A stretch of 64,000 bases of DNA from Ancylostoma caninum (lineage: Eukaryota; Nematoda; Chromadorea; Rhabditida; Ancylostomatidae). The stretch is from contig JBAJFG010000573.1 in NCBI GenBank assembly GCA_037903475.1, positions 124,001-188,000 of the forward strand, given 5' to 3'. The translations under genes were made by a program, and so were the position numbers. Below, piece after piece: positions 12,126-23,664 of this stretch. The notes beneath the pieces were generated by a model. That model saw only the letters and a program-made list of their open reading frames with translations, was not told where the DNA came from and searched no databases. Position 1 is the first letter of the stretch, and each line of letters begins with the position of its first letter.

Positions 12126-12179
12126 CTCAGCTCATAAGAAGGACTTCATGTTTGGGCCCATTTAAAGATTGCTTCTACT

Positions 12180-12285
12180 TCTCTATCAATTTTCTAGAGA
12201 TTTGGCAGGCGCGAAGCTTTTGCACATGTCCCAAGTGGCTGCCCCACCCCACTTTCTAGCGTCCCGAAGGGGCGCTAGTGTGGAT
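12180..12285 (-). repeat. interspersed repeat with GCGCCCCTTCGGG hairpin, copy 1
   Basis: The reverse complement of this block (CTAGCGCCCCTTCGGGACG, then TAGAAAGTGGGGTGG and CAGCCA, and later TCTAGAAAATTGA) matches 34705-34805 closely. Element type unknown. Confidence 0.65.
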
Positions 12286-12289
12286 GAAA

Positions 12290-13005
12290 GTTCAACATTC
12301 ACTTCAGTTTAGGTGCCAATATTCAATACAAGCTTGATTCCTGGTTATACCCCACCGAGAACAGCATATTTTCAAAAGTCGTGATTGACTGTTAACTGGC
12401 ACTTAATTGGGACTTACACCTTAGATGAAGATGATAATTTTGGCCAAACTACTACCATCCCCGATATTGTGGACTTTTTGGGGGCTTCCGACTTCCGAGT
12501 TCCGAATCTTTAAATCTGACCTCCGCTCATCCCTGGTTCCAACCATAAAGAGGAGTAAACCAACGGATTCGCGTCTGTGTGAGGTTTTGGTGAAGGGGAT
12601 ATTCATGCCTTTCAAGGTTTACTGGGGAACGTTTAGGACCTCCCATTTCAGTTTCATAGGAGTTGCTTTCCAACTCTTTATCTCTTTCAATCATTGTGTA
12701 GGCCGAGTTGAAAGGAGTTGCGTGCCAAAACATCATTGTTTGAAAAATGGGTGTTAGCTTCACGATGGCAGCAAGAGGTATACAGGAATTCCCCATGTCA
12801 TACTCAAGTATTGAAAGTGATGAACTGTGATGTTAACAAATGAAATTGTATTCCAGGAAAAAGCAGAAACTTGAAATCTACATATAAAACATAGAAACGC
12901 TCACTACACTTTTTTTTCAAGAATCTGGAAGGCGCGCATGGGCGCCAAATTCAAACGATAGGAATGCATCTGTAGGTCTCAGTATAGCTGCAATCTTGAT
13001 CGAAA
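12290..13005. other. stretch without recognised gene
   Basis: The open frame at 12425-12757 and its antisense partners have no recognisable domain and no convincing splice sites. Confidence 0.35.
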
Positions 13006-13009
13006 TGGG

Positions 13010-13300
13010 CCTACTGGGGTAATCCACCACGCTGATCACGAACCCGAGAGCCACTTTGCACCTATTGATTTATTGATTTTATTGATTTTTCGCAATCTGT
13101 GCAGCAGGTTTGGCGGAACCGTACCCACAGGGGTTTTTCACAACGCTGATCAGAAATCTAACGGCCACCTTGCACGGCGTGCTTATTGATTCATTGATTT
13201 TATCCATTTTTAATGCGTTTTGTTTCGGCGTGGTGGAACGATTTTCATTGGGGTTGTCTGTCATGCTGAGCATGAGTGAAGGCTTGAGCACAGTAAACCC
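13010..13300 (+). repeat. three tandem units of about 115-120 bp
   Basis: GGGGT followed by a CACGCTGATCA-like block begins units near 13016, 13130 and 13249. Each unit then shows a CC(A/G)CTTTGCA-like box and TATTGATTTATTGATTTTAT. Divergence between units is substantial. Confidence 0.65.
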
Positions 13301-13614
13301 TTGGGAATACATTGACAAAATCAGTGAATCAATACCTGCGCGCGCAATGCTCTTTGGTTACGCCAATTACATTGGCCTTGAAGGCAGCCCATGTATGAAA
13401 ATTATCGTGGCGTGAACGAAAACAGTTTTCGCATTTAATATTTTGAGTTTCAAACCTACATTTCAACCGGTATGACAAATCATTCTTAACATCAAGCAAC
13501 TAGTAAATTGAAGAAGCGGAGTTTGCATGGTGTTACAATAATTATAGGCCAACCGGTAGATGATTTAGTGCGAAATGTTTGTCATATTTGTGCTCAGCGG
13601 CTTAAAAACCGTTG

Positions 13615-14040
13615 CAGTTATTTCCCACGTCCGGTCGTCCTTGAACGTCGACATAGTTCTTCAGTGTGGGTTATAAAATTAGTAGCCATACACTAGGTTG
13701 TTAGTATGCTTTATTGGCCAACGTTTTGGCGGCTTCGCCTTCGCCAAGGCCTGAAAGGGTCAATGATCTATGAGAGTAGCCGCTCAAGCGCCTCCTCAAT
13801 CAGGCATCGAAGAACCAGGAACCACACCATAAGCCAAGTCCTTACAAAAGCCAAAATCCCACCTCTGCAAGACCACCGAACGGGTGGTGTTGTTATTAGT
13901 GACCGAACGAACCGTCGAAACGTTGTCCAATAATCATACTAACAACCTCGCGTACGGCTGCTAAATTTATAACCCACCTTGCAGTTATGTCTACACCTTC
14001 TGTCCCCTCGACGAAATAACGAGAATTTCTTGAGATCGTT
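13615..14040. mobile_element. foldback / long-TIR element
   Basis: The left arm (GTGGGTTATAAAATTAGTAG ... GGTTGTTAGTATG ... ATTGG..AACGTTT) is repeated in inverted orientation on the right (CATACTAACAACC ... AAATTTATAACCCACC). Arms are about 100 bp with scattered mismatches, around an unrelated centre at 13735-13925. No transposase seen. An additional direct repeat (AACCGGTA ... TTGTCAT) flanks it at about 13550 and 14040. Confidence 0.6.
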
Positions 14041-14198
14041 AACCGGTAAGTGAATGTGAAATGATTGTCATGTTCGCGTTCAGCATGTTGGAAAACACCT
14101 GTAGACATCTCCTAATCAACCCTGGGCAAAAATAGCGATGACACAGTTAAATCAATAAATCGGTATTTTCTCGAAAATATCTGACACCTTTGTTTCAG

Positions 14199-15018
14199 CG
14201 CATTGGAGAACCCAGGCATCTCTCAACCAACCGTGAACGACTCAGTAATCGTCACCCCCTGATTGTGGTATTTCAGAGATCCTGTCTCAGTGGTATTCCA
14301 CAGATCCGTGCACTTGCACACAGCTCAAATGACGTTGCACCAGGATTTGAAAGGGTTTTTTTTTTACACAAAGGAGAGATAAGAAATTTTGGTTCGTTAG
14401 GAAATGGTTCAGACACGCCAGATTTTCATCACTCTCCAAACTTTTTTCTCTTCCATAAGAAAGCACTCGGGCATGCTTTTCTGATCACATGCACCTATCA
14501 CCTGTGGGAAACCCATCAGGAACAGGTCCAACACCTTGGGATCATGAAGCACGTCACTACAGGTCAAAAAAGTCATCAGTCAGTGCTCAAAAATCCTCAA
14601 CGTTGGCGAAGTGTTGCTCAGCCACGGAGGAAAGCACGAGGATGGACAACATAGGTGCGAAAAGGGGGAGCCGGCGGCTGTCAGCGGTGCCAAAAGTGAC
14701 CGGGGGTGGCGGCGGCTTTCCTAGCTCGCTTCCACAAAAAGGCGACGACCGGACTAGGGGATCGTCACATGGCAGACGTAGGTGTTAGTAATTCACTTGC
14801 CGTTTGCCTTCATCTGTTTAGGCAAGCTCAAGAATACCGTTCCATCTGCAGCGAACTGGCGGCGCGATGAGTCATCACCTCGACGAAGAAAATCCGGCAC
14901 TAATTTCGACATAAGAAAACACTCAAATTGTCATTATTTCCAAAATGCGAGAGTTCGAGAAATATCAGCGCTTCATTACCTATCTTCCGGTGCCAAATAC
15001 ACTATAATTCACCCATAG
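14199..15018 (+). CDS. unidentified multi-exon gene (candidate)
   Basis: TTTGTTTCAG precedes an exon at about 14199-14232. The sequence GTGAACG...GTATTTCAG that follows is a 44-nt intron. The next exon (about 14277-14353) reads LSGIPQIRALAHSSNDVAPG. A long frame at about 14460-14777 encodes a Ser/Arg/Gly-rich, probably disordered segment (AKRGSRRLSAVPKVTGGGGG). It ends at AGAC/GTAGGT, and a second 44-nt intron ending CTGTTTAG joins in phase to the exon from 14822 (KLKNTVPSAANWRRDESSPR). Two introns of identical minimal length with in-phase joins argue for a real gene. The junction between 14353 and 14460 is unresolved and the 3' boundary is uncertain. I do not recognise the protein. Confidence 0.4.
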
Positions 15019-15710
15019 CAACCCTTTCCCTTTTGATAATACTGAAAAGTGGCAGAAAAAAAAACAACTGTTTTTCCCCTATAACTTCCTTATTTGAAAC
15101 GTGGACACATTAGTGAAGGACTTTTTGTAAAATTACACCTATATCATCCGTCAATTATTCCGGAAAGACATTGTAAGTCGTTCCCGCTGAAGGTGAAGGG
15201 TACCGGAGCCGGCCTCTTAAGGATGACTCCGGTTCTCGCTCTACGCCCTCCTCCCTCATCGTAATGTCTCGTTTTTGGCCGGAGCCAATGTTACTAGTTT
15301 TGGCTCCACCCCCTCCTGCACAGAGCAGGACAGAATTTTACATCATATCATATACCGATCGATAGAAAGTTTCTTCTACCTCACTACCATGTCCTGAACA
15401 TCCCACTTGGTTTTGTATACGAAGAGAAATTCGTGACAAACCTACTGTTTCTCGCTATTTTCGCCGGTCTCAAACACCTCAAATTAGTTTCCAGAAGATA
15501 TTCACGAGAACATTTGCAGTTGGTTTCAGATTATACAGTTTTTCCTCCTCTTCTTCTGCTGACTGTCCCATTTTTGATTCACTCTCTATTAATACCTTTA
15601 TGAGTCATAGTACTAAACCTGCCGCGAAAAGTATGGCTTTCGAAAAACGCAGACGTTTCAAGTTTTGACCTTTTCTATGCAAACATGGTGCCTTGTTCAT
15701 CTCCTAGGTT

Positions 15711-16873
15711 CAGGGTCAAGCGTGATGACGGTAAAAAGTCGACCCCCATACGACCCCCCCCTTTGAACCATCAAAAATACGACCCCCCCCCTCCTTTGCA
15801 CACAATTTTCCTTCTATGCTTGCAGAATTTAGATATTTAGATATCCCATTTCAGGTGTTCGTACTGCGAGAGGTGTGGTGGAGCCAGAGCATAGGAAGGA
15901 GAAAGAGGCTGTTTTGTATCTAACTAGTTGTTTGGAGGTTTCTTGGAAAACGTTGAAATGTACGCGGTGGACAAAGAATGTGCATTAACTATGCAATGTT
16001 GCTTACGTAACTAATGAGGCTCGAACAAATCAAGAAAAAACATCTATATACATCATCTACATGGTGAAGGGTTCGATCCCTACCGAGGCTAAAATTTTTG
16101 CTGAGGGTTAAAGAGTGTGCAGTGAGCGAATTTCAGTGTGAAAGCGTCCGTACAGAGTTTCTAAACGAAATACCCCCGTATTCGTCACGAGAAACAACCA
16201 TACACAACATCGACATGGTCAAGGGTTCGATCCCCTCCGAGGCTAGAATTTTTGCATGGCGTAAAATGACACGCGCTTGTAGTAGATTCGAGATGATTGA
16301 CCGTAAAGCACGAAATAACTGTTTATAGAGGTGGAGGACTGGGAAGAACTTTCAGTACGGACGTGCGAAAATTTCAGCCTAAAATTTTGACTCGTTCAGA
16401 GACATGGTTGTAGTCGGACACGAATATCAGAAGATCTGGTCCCTTGAGGTCCCAATTTTTTTCAGGTTTCTAATAGTCTAAGGTTGCGCTTTCAGGCTGT
16501 GCAGCTCGTTTTTCTGCAGCTGCTTCCTCCGCGATTCAACTCCGTCGATAAGAACATGGAAAAAAGGCCATTTTTATCGACGAAAAAGCATCTCCGTAAT
16601 TCCCGTGCTGAATCTTTTCTCTTGAAGCTGGAGACCTGAAACTTGGGGGTAAAGCACTATTGAGTAGGATCCATGAAATGGCTTTTTACCGGCCTGCAGG
16701 ACTGGGTAGGACTTCCAGTACGGACGTGCGAAAATTTTAGCCTAAATTTCTACCTCCTATTCCACACTAAGGCACCCCCCCTCCCGACCGCCACCCCCCC
16801 CCTTACGACTCCCCTCCTTCCCCCCCCCCCGTACGACCCCCCTTGATAATTTATCGACACACGCTTGACCCTG
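15711..16873. mobile_element. non-autonomous hAT-type element, 8-bp TSD
   Basis: The left end CAGGGTCAAGCGTG is perfectly inverted at the right end (CACGCTTGACCCTG), and CCTAGGTT is duplicated exactly on both sides (15703-15710 and 16874-16881). An 8-bp duplication with CAGGG ends is characteristic of the hAT superfamily. The 1163-bp interior has C-rich runs near both ends (15745-15790 and 16775-16850) and no transposase frame, so it would need a transposase from elsewhere. Confidence 0.85.
16050..16250 (+). repeat. two B-box-like tRNA-derived segments
   Basis: Two copies, about 140 bp apart, share ACATGGT(G/C)AAGGGTTCGATCCC followed by CCGAGGCTA(A/G)AATTTTTGC. GGTTCGATCC is the Pol III B box. 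The same tail follows the tRNA-like block at 36565-36660 on the minus strand. No A box was recognised, so these are probably SINE fragments captured in the hAT-type element. Confidence 0.5.
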
Positions 16874-16884
16874 CCTAGGTTTCA

Positions 16885-18090
16885 GATATCCTAGGATACC
16901 CTTCACTCTATGAAAATTTTCACTCACAGCCCTGTTATTCCTAATTCCTTCAACTCCTTGCAATCCGTTCAATTCAGGGCTCTCACTCGAATTTCGTAAC
17001 CTCTAAGTCATTCGTTCCGGCCGACTCACACTGCACACACATTTACTACAATCTTTCATTAAATGATTATTAACATTTCCTAATAGGGAGTTTTCCGTCC
17101 AACTTCCTGATATTGCCTTCTGTTGCTTCGCCTTCCCCTCATTTCCGTCCCTCTTCTCATTTCCTTCATCCCATCACCCAAAAAAGCTAATTTTATTAAT
17201 TGTTTTTTACCGGTCTCCAACCCCTTCGGTTAAGTCACGCATCGGCGCTCCACATGAGCTCATATAATAAAATCGTCTGAATTGTTGCTTGCTCATCTTC
17301 GCGAGAAGAAAACTGGCGCACGCCCTGATATAGCCACGGCGCAGGTGCGCAGGGGATAAGCTATCACACACTCACACTTCCTAAACATTATTCACGTGAA
17401 GGAGATGCAGGAAAAATTTTTGGAGTGCCTCAATCACTTCACGACAACCTATTTATAGGTATATCAACTACTATGGGATAAGAGTATCTTGTATGAGAGC
17501 GGTGAAAGCGATTGGACGCATTTGCAGGTAGGAAAGGAGCTTGTTTCGAAGTCAGAAGAACGCGGTTACTGTGGAAATTCTCCCGAAAATTTTTTGAACA
17601 AAATCAGCTATTTCTTCCAGTGAACACTCAACACAGAGCACTCATATGTGGCCTCCAAGCTGTCTTTGATAGCTGCATTAGCGCTTTCTAACTATTGAAT
17701 GCTTTTAGAGAAAACAGGGCCTTTATTAGTGTGCCCGATGAGGATCCAAATTTCTCTGTAATGTAGGGGAAGCTTCCTATTAGAGAACTCACAGGAATTT
17801 CAGAAACTAGCCGAGTATCACCAGAGTTATCATTCGTCTCCCATCGGACCGTGGACAGAAATACGTGGTAATCGCACTATAATCATTGCTTCCTCTCGTT
17901 TAAGGGGAACTTCGTGCTGGATACTTATTCCACTGCTGTAGGTATTCAACCATGTGCCAATTGGGATCCGAGTGTTGACGAAATTACTGTCTGAATTGAT
18001 CATTCTTCTCATTTGCAAAGATCGGGAAAAACAGCCGCCTACTGCAGTCCTACAGCTACAATGAAAGATTTCGAGGAGTTTTATAGGGTG
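16885..18090. other. stretch without recognised gene
   Basis: No convincing exon or repeat. Minus frame 17830-18018 is not recognisable. Confidence 0.4.
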
Positions 18091-18349
18091 TAGAGATCAT
18101 CTTCTGCGCTGTCCGTGCGCGGCTGCGTTCACGTTTGCTCCGTTGTCTTTCACTATCTCATTCTTTAAATCCTTTCAAACACTTTTTTTGTGGTGAAAAA
18201 ATCACTTCGACTATAATTGTACTGACTAGCGTAACTGTGCCTTGCCGTATCTTTTTTCGCAGCTTCTTTTCGTACTTTATTTTTCTCCGAAAAATTTCTG
18301 TAGCCGTTAACCCGTCACTTTCGATTTCTGGTAGATCAAAAGCTACAGT

Positions 18350-18961
18350 ATGCCCTCAAAAAGTGTACGAGCGACTAGGACCAAGGGAGCAAATAGCAGC
18401 TCTCAGAGCACTGCAACTTCTCAGATCACCTTGCAAAGTCAAGATGAAGTCGACTTCAATAATTTCTCAATGCAGGAATTGTTCGCCTTCATCAAAGACC
18501 GCAACCGAGACCCAATTATCGAGGCGGCCCTTCACGCTCTCCAGACACTTGCTGCAAAAGTTCCGATGGAATTGTCAGCACAGATTGAAGCGGAGACTCG
18601 CGCACGAACTATCGTGATTAGCGGTCTTGAAGAGGCCGATAATAGGATGCTTCCCTCGCAACATCAAGCAGATGTTGAGAACAAAGTGAGTAAAATCCTC
18701 GATGTTCTCAATGTCCAATGCCGCCCTTCTGCCGTCTTTCGTATTGGTAAAATCGACAACTCACGCCCACGCCTTGTTAAGGTTCTGCTTCCATCTGTCT
18801 ACCACTGGCGTTCAACTCTTGCCAACGCACGACTTTTGAGGTCTAGTAGCTTTTCCAACATTTTTATTAGGAGAAGCATGACCTCGGAAGAGAGGAGGCG
18901 GGAGTTCGAGTTACGACAACAGGCACGGGAGTTGAACCGTACGAAGGGTGAGCGCGAGTGA
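18350..18961 (+). CDS. CR1-like LINE ORF1 protein
   Basis: An intact 203-codon frame. The N-terminus is Ser/Thr-rich and low in order, followed by a helical segment (about residues 35-85) and a conserved C-terminal half with RTIVISGLEEADN, a short CRPSAVFRIGKIDNSRPRLV block and a basic tail (SEERRREFELRQQARELNR). The same blocks occur in ORF1 of the minus-strand LINE at 40506-41162. In this clade ORF1 binds element RNA, which is family knowledge. The TGA stop overlaps the start of the ORF2 frame by a few bases, suggesting reinitiation or coupled translation of ORF2. Confidence 0.8.
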   Translation: MPSKSVRATRTKGANSSSQSTATSQITLQSQDEVDFNNFSMQELFAFIKDRNRDPIIEAALHALQTLAAKVPMELSAQIEAETRARTIVISGLEEADNRMLPSQHQADVENKVSKILDVLNVQCRPSAVFRIGKIDNSRPRLVKVLLPSVYHWRSTLANARLLRSSSFSNIFIRRSMTSEERRREFELRQQARELNRTKGERE

Positions 18962-21900
18962 GTGGTGTTCCGTGGCGAACTCAAGCGCATCTCCGTCCTA
19001 CCGAAGAGGAGGGAAACGCCTGAGTTCGCAAGGTACTGCTCGGGTTTTGAAGTGTTTTCTTATGAACGCGCGAAGTATTGTAAACAAAATGCACACTATA
19101 CAATCTTTTTTAACCATATACAAACCGATCTTGTTTTTATCTGTGAAACATGGCTAACTCCGAAGATATTAGACTCTGAAATCGTAGGAAGCCTGCCATA
19201 CTGCGTCTTTCGCTCAGACAGGAAAAATGGAAGAGGGGGTGGAGTGTGTTGTATTGCGAAATGCTCGTTTGTAGCTAGCGCAAGTTCTCCTGATGTCTCT
19301 TTGAAATCAGACATTCTATTCACCGACATTCTGAGTCAGGACAAGATCTCATTCACCCGCTTCATAGTTGTATACCGTCCTCCTAACTCTACAGTAGCTG
19401 ACGATGATCAGCTCATTGAAACTTTAACTGAAATAGCTTCAGTGCGAGCTGCAACAATCATTGTTGGAGATTTCAATCTGCAAATAGACTGGATTAAACT
19501 ACTAGGGCTCAACAGCTCTTCGGCTCTCTTCTTAAGTTTTTTTTTCAAAATAGTGATTTTCGCCAATACGTCTCTCAACCGACACATGGCAATGCAATAC
19601 TCGATCTAATTCTTTCCTCTTCCCCCACTATCTCGAACATGCAACACCTGCCACCACTTTCGTCGGCTGACCACTGCATCCTCAGATTTAACGTTCAACA
19701 TGTTACATTCAATTCACCGATACTGCCCTTGCCAGACTTTCACAGAGCTGATTACGATGGAATGAACAGTTACTCAGCTTCTATAGATTGGCTCACTATA
19801 TATATTCAACCAGTACTCATCTTCATCCGAAGTGTATCAAAGATTCTGCTCTGTTATGTACTCTGCTTTTTCAAAATTCGTTCCTGTGAAGCAGGCCCGT
19901 CCTCCTACTCTACGTTTCCCTCCTCATATTGGCTCACTCATATCTCAAAAAGAGCGGCTTTTTAACACCTTAAAGAAGCCCTTATTTGACCATCTTTTCA
20001 AAAAAGTTTCTGCCGATCTTGATTATCACCTCAGAAAATTCTTTGCTAATCATGAGCGACGTCTTGCTAAAAGAGCATCATCTCGTCATTTCTTCTCATA
20101 CGTTCAGAGCAAGCTTAAGCAGAAAACGTTATCGCCAGTGCTGAGAGATCAGTTAGGCCATAACCTTCACACCGATTCAGAGAAAGCCAGTGCCCTGGGC
20201 CGGTATTTTGCAAGTGTTTTCTCCAATAAGTTAGTAGAAGTAGAACACGAATTCTCCATGGCTACTTCTACAAGCCTTAACATGTACTGCCATGATGCCT
20301 ATTTTGATCCAAGTGCCATCTTCAACAATTTAAAAGGTCTGAAGCCCTCAACATCCACTCCTTATGACGGCATAAGGGTAATTTACACTAGCTGCGTGCG
20401 TCAGTCGCGCATCAGTCGCACGCACCCATTTGCAAGGGATTTTCCATGAAGACCGGTCATCATGGCATGTACATCCTCAACGAAAAGAACGCGCGGCCGC
20501 CGCGAGGCCTAAACGCTTGCGTCTGGGCTGCGACTGCGATGCGACTGTGATGCGACTGGGCCCTATTCTTCATCATATAGACGCACGCGCGTCAGTCGCA
20601 CGCATCCAGCATAAATTGCCCTATACCCCAAATTGTGTACAGAAACTGCGCGAAATCCTTGTGCACGCCTTTGGCTCACATTTGCAACATATCTTTCTTT
20701 AATGGTGAGGTGCCACAGCTATGGAAAGAGTCATTAGTAACGGCCATACCTAAAGTTCCGAATGCTTGCAATCTGGTGGGCTTTCGTCCAATCAGCATTA
20801 CACCGACCCCAACTAAAGTGATGGAGACCATCCTGAGGAACAAAATAATGTCGTGGGCTCACAGATCCAATATTTTTCCTACTGAACAACATGGTTTTTT
20901 GCCAGGCTCGTCAACTACAACAAATCTAATTGATGCCGTTCATGACTGGAGCATAGCATTGAATGAGAGTAAGTCTGTCGACATAATTTATCTTGATCTT
21001 TCAAAAGCGTTTGATAAGGTTTCACATTCCAAGCTTCTGGCGAAGTTAGAATCAGTTGGTATTCGTGGTAAACTGTTTGAATGGTTGAGATCTTACTTGT
21101 GCGATAGATACATGACAGTCAGGGTCGGGTTAGGATTTTCAGAGCGGTATTGCAGCGGAGTGCCTCAATGTGGCGTTTTATCACCCCTCCTGTTTCTAAT
21201 CTACACATTAGACGTCCCTGAAGTTGTCAAAACATCTAGTGAAATCAGAGTGGAACTTTTCGCTGATGATATCAAGATTTATGGTAGTTATAATGCAGAG
21301 AACCGCTCAATTGTGCAAGCATCGCTGCAGTTGTCCGTCAATAAGTTACAAAATTGGGCTTTCGAGTTGGATCTCTCAATTAATTCTAGCAAGTCTCTTA
21401 CTTTGCATCTAGGGGATACTAATCCAGCGGACTACAAAGTCAATGGAGTACCCATAAGGAAATGCACAGCAGCCAAGGATTTAGGTGTATTTGTTGACTC
21501 TTCTCTAAATTTCTCCAATCATATTGACTCTGTGGTAAAAAAGGCCTACTCTACATTATTCTTCATCTTGCGCAACTTTTATAGTAATGATCCGAAAATT
21601 TTGAAGAAGCTATATACCACTTTTGTCCTGCCACACTTGGAGTATTGTTCACAAGTCTGGAGCCCGTCTACGATGAAACAAATCAGGAAAATTGAGAGAG
21701 TTCAAAAAACATTCACGCGCATTGTATACCACAGAATGAACCAAACACATGATGATTTGCTTGATTACCCTGCTCGCCTGAAGGCACTCTCTCTGAACAC
21801 CTTAATTCAGAGACGAACTTTTGCAGACCTGGTGCTCGCTTTCCGTGTTCTTCGGAAAGAGGTGAAACTAACATCCAGTAAATATTGGGTCTTCCGACCC

Positions 21901-22110
21901 ATCAGCAGCAGAATAGGTGGTTTCAATTTGCAATATCGGAGAATTAATAATAAGCGATTCTCTCAAATGTTCAATACATTCTCCAACCGCACTGCAAGGT
22001 GGCTTCAGATGTTTCCAACACATGTTCTTCAATCCGAAGACAGCAGAAAATTCAAAGCTAGGCTCAGAGAAGTTGATCTTCTTCAACTACTTCACATTAA
22101 CGTTCCATGA
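18962..22110 (+). pseudogene. CR1-like LINE ORF2 (APE endonuclease + RT), broken
   Basis: The endonuclease starts at 18962 (FSYERAKYCKQN, VFICETWL, GGGVCCIAK, VYRPPNST, VGDFNLQIDW) and is broken by frameshifts near 19500 and 19800. It resumes at 19832 with VPVKQARPPTLRFPPHIGSL. The RT frame runs to 20374 (STSTPYDGI), is cut by a MITE, and continues from 20626. Removing the MITE and one copy of its 3-bp duplication gives GIPQIVYRNC in frame. RT motifs are FRPISITPTPTKVMETIL, YLDLSKAFDKVSH, GVPQCGVLSPLLF (usual second G replaced by C) and the catalytic FADDIKIYGS. The thumb includes LPHLEYCSQVWSP. The stop is at 22108-22110. Confidence 0.85.
20375..20622. mobile_element. AGGG-ended MITE with 3-bp TSD, copy 1
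   Basis: Ends are AGGGTAATTTACACTAGCTG and, inverted, AGGGCAATTTATGCTGG. ATA is duplicated on both sides (20372-20374 and 20623-20625). Its removal restores the LINE reading frame exactly, which fixes both borders. Related copies are at 60904-61583 and about 55460-55668. GC-rich, with many GCGTGCGTC and TGCGACTG repeats; no ORF. Confidence 0.85.
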
Positions 22111-22989
22111 TACAATTGATTTCAGCCACTCCTTTCTCCACTTCCAGATGATCATGTTCGTGTTCCAGGCTTCTCGAACTTCAGCACCTTCCCTAATTTT
22201 TGTCGCAGTTGTTTATAGCGTTTTATTTCCTGGTATTCGTTTTGTTGTTCTTGTTAGTGTGTTGCTTATCTAGCAAAACAGCCAAATAGATCAGTGTTTG
22301 AAGTTTACATCCTTCCCATTCTCAGAAAGTTATCTCCTGCACTCACGCCGCAGTGAATTTGCAGAGATTCTACTTCTGTTCTATTCATTTGTGTTTTTTC
22401 TCTTTTCTGTAGTTCGCGATGCTTCGGGTCATGGTAGAATAATTCTCCGACGTTAGGTGTTTTTCTACTTACGTAGTGAGTATAAAAAGGCTCTCCCACT
22501 CATTTTATCTCTAATCATCCCTGGTCTAGGCAGCCATCTACGGTTCGTTCTGCGAGCTTCCTCTAGGTGAACGCCCGGGGTTTGTATTTAGATTAAAGAA
22601 GCTCTTGAAACACAGAGCTCGCCCCGGGACGCTTACGTTGTCCGATGGCGTAGCCTAGACGAGAATATCTCAAAGACGCCGTTTGTGGTGTACCTAGACC
22701 TGGCTAAGCAGATGTCACTTGGGTAGCTGTAACATGTCTTTAAATTAATCAACGTGTATGTATTTTGTAGTAGAACGAAGCATCGTTAGCTACGCTTTTT
22801 CTGTTGAATTGGTTTCTCTTTCAGCCGAAGATTTCAAAAGTTATTTGCACGATGTACCTGGTTGTAGGAGCACCCTGAGTGCATGAATAAACAATAAACA
22901 ATAGAGAGTAGGCCTTTTTCACAGCTCAAAGAAATTTGTGACCTATTGAGGAAGTTCAGAGAAAGCCCAAGATGAATTCGACTTCCACT

Positions 22990-23330
22990 GAGGGCGCGCC
23001 TGCATCATAGGCCCATTTCCGGTTCTGCAGGCGTGTCCCGCTGGCAAAGGAATAATCCTTGCAATAAAAACTAGAATATATGGCTGCGAGTAAATCGCGC
23101 TTATACAGCAACTATCAGTTTTTTTTTCGAGTTTCGTTGCATCTTGTTTCAGCAAACGATAGTTTTTGGCCAAAGACTTTTACCTCTCCCTGTATTTTCT
23201 GGCAGCTGCTGAAGAATGGAGACTTTTGGTGTGCAGGCGTAGAGAGCACAGTGTATGGCTTCCCAAAGGAAGTTACAAGGAAATGTTGCAAATCCCATGA
23301 AAATTTTTCGGATTCTACAGCTGTGATGGT
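22990..23330 (-). CDS. candidate exons of uncertain gene
   Basis: On the minus strand the acceptor ACCATCACAG (about 23330) opens a frame reading SEKFSWDLQHFLVTSFGKPY and later KSPFFSSCQKIQGE. It ends at a strong donor GAGAG/GTAAAAG (about 23188). A second exon after CGCCTGCAG reads NRKWAYDAGAPSVEVEFILG to a TGA. Lengths, splice sites and phase agree. No family is recognised. It lies just downstream of the GT11 N-terminal exons, but its phase does not follow from exon 2 of that gene. Confidence 0.3.
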
Positions 23331-23664
23331 ATTTTATCGACAATGTCACACTAGATGCATCTGGTGAAAAATCCTGGATTGAAAATATGACGACTGTCCT
23401 TTCTGCACTTAATTTCATAACGACATGATATTACGATTATCTCAGCTTCAGGATGGTCTAACCCTCCCTGGAATAGGAGGCTCAAAAGAGGATCTCCTGC
23501 ATTCATGCAAGAAATTATGCAAATAAGTCTATCAGACGTGCCTCTATTCCCACGCATTCTGCCTTCTGACAATTCTAATTATACAAATATTTTAGGAAAA
23601 TAGAGAGGTCTAGTGCCCTAAGTTCCTCCAATGAAGACGGAATTAAAAGAAAATTTCAGTTTAC

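Larger units (their letters stand above)
18100..22907 (+). mobile_element. CR1-like LINE 1, near full length, disrupted
   Basis: The order is a 5' region, ORF1 (18350-18961), ORF2 endonuclease and reverse transcriptase (18962-22110), and a 3' UTR ending in ATGAATAAACAATAAACAA at about 22886-22907. The 5' border is not defined; 18100 is a guess from where the promoter-like region could start. It contains a 248-bp MITE at 20375-20622 and frameshifts in the endonuclease, so it cannot move on its own. Confidence 0.85.
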
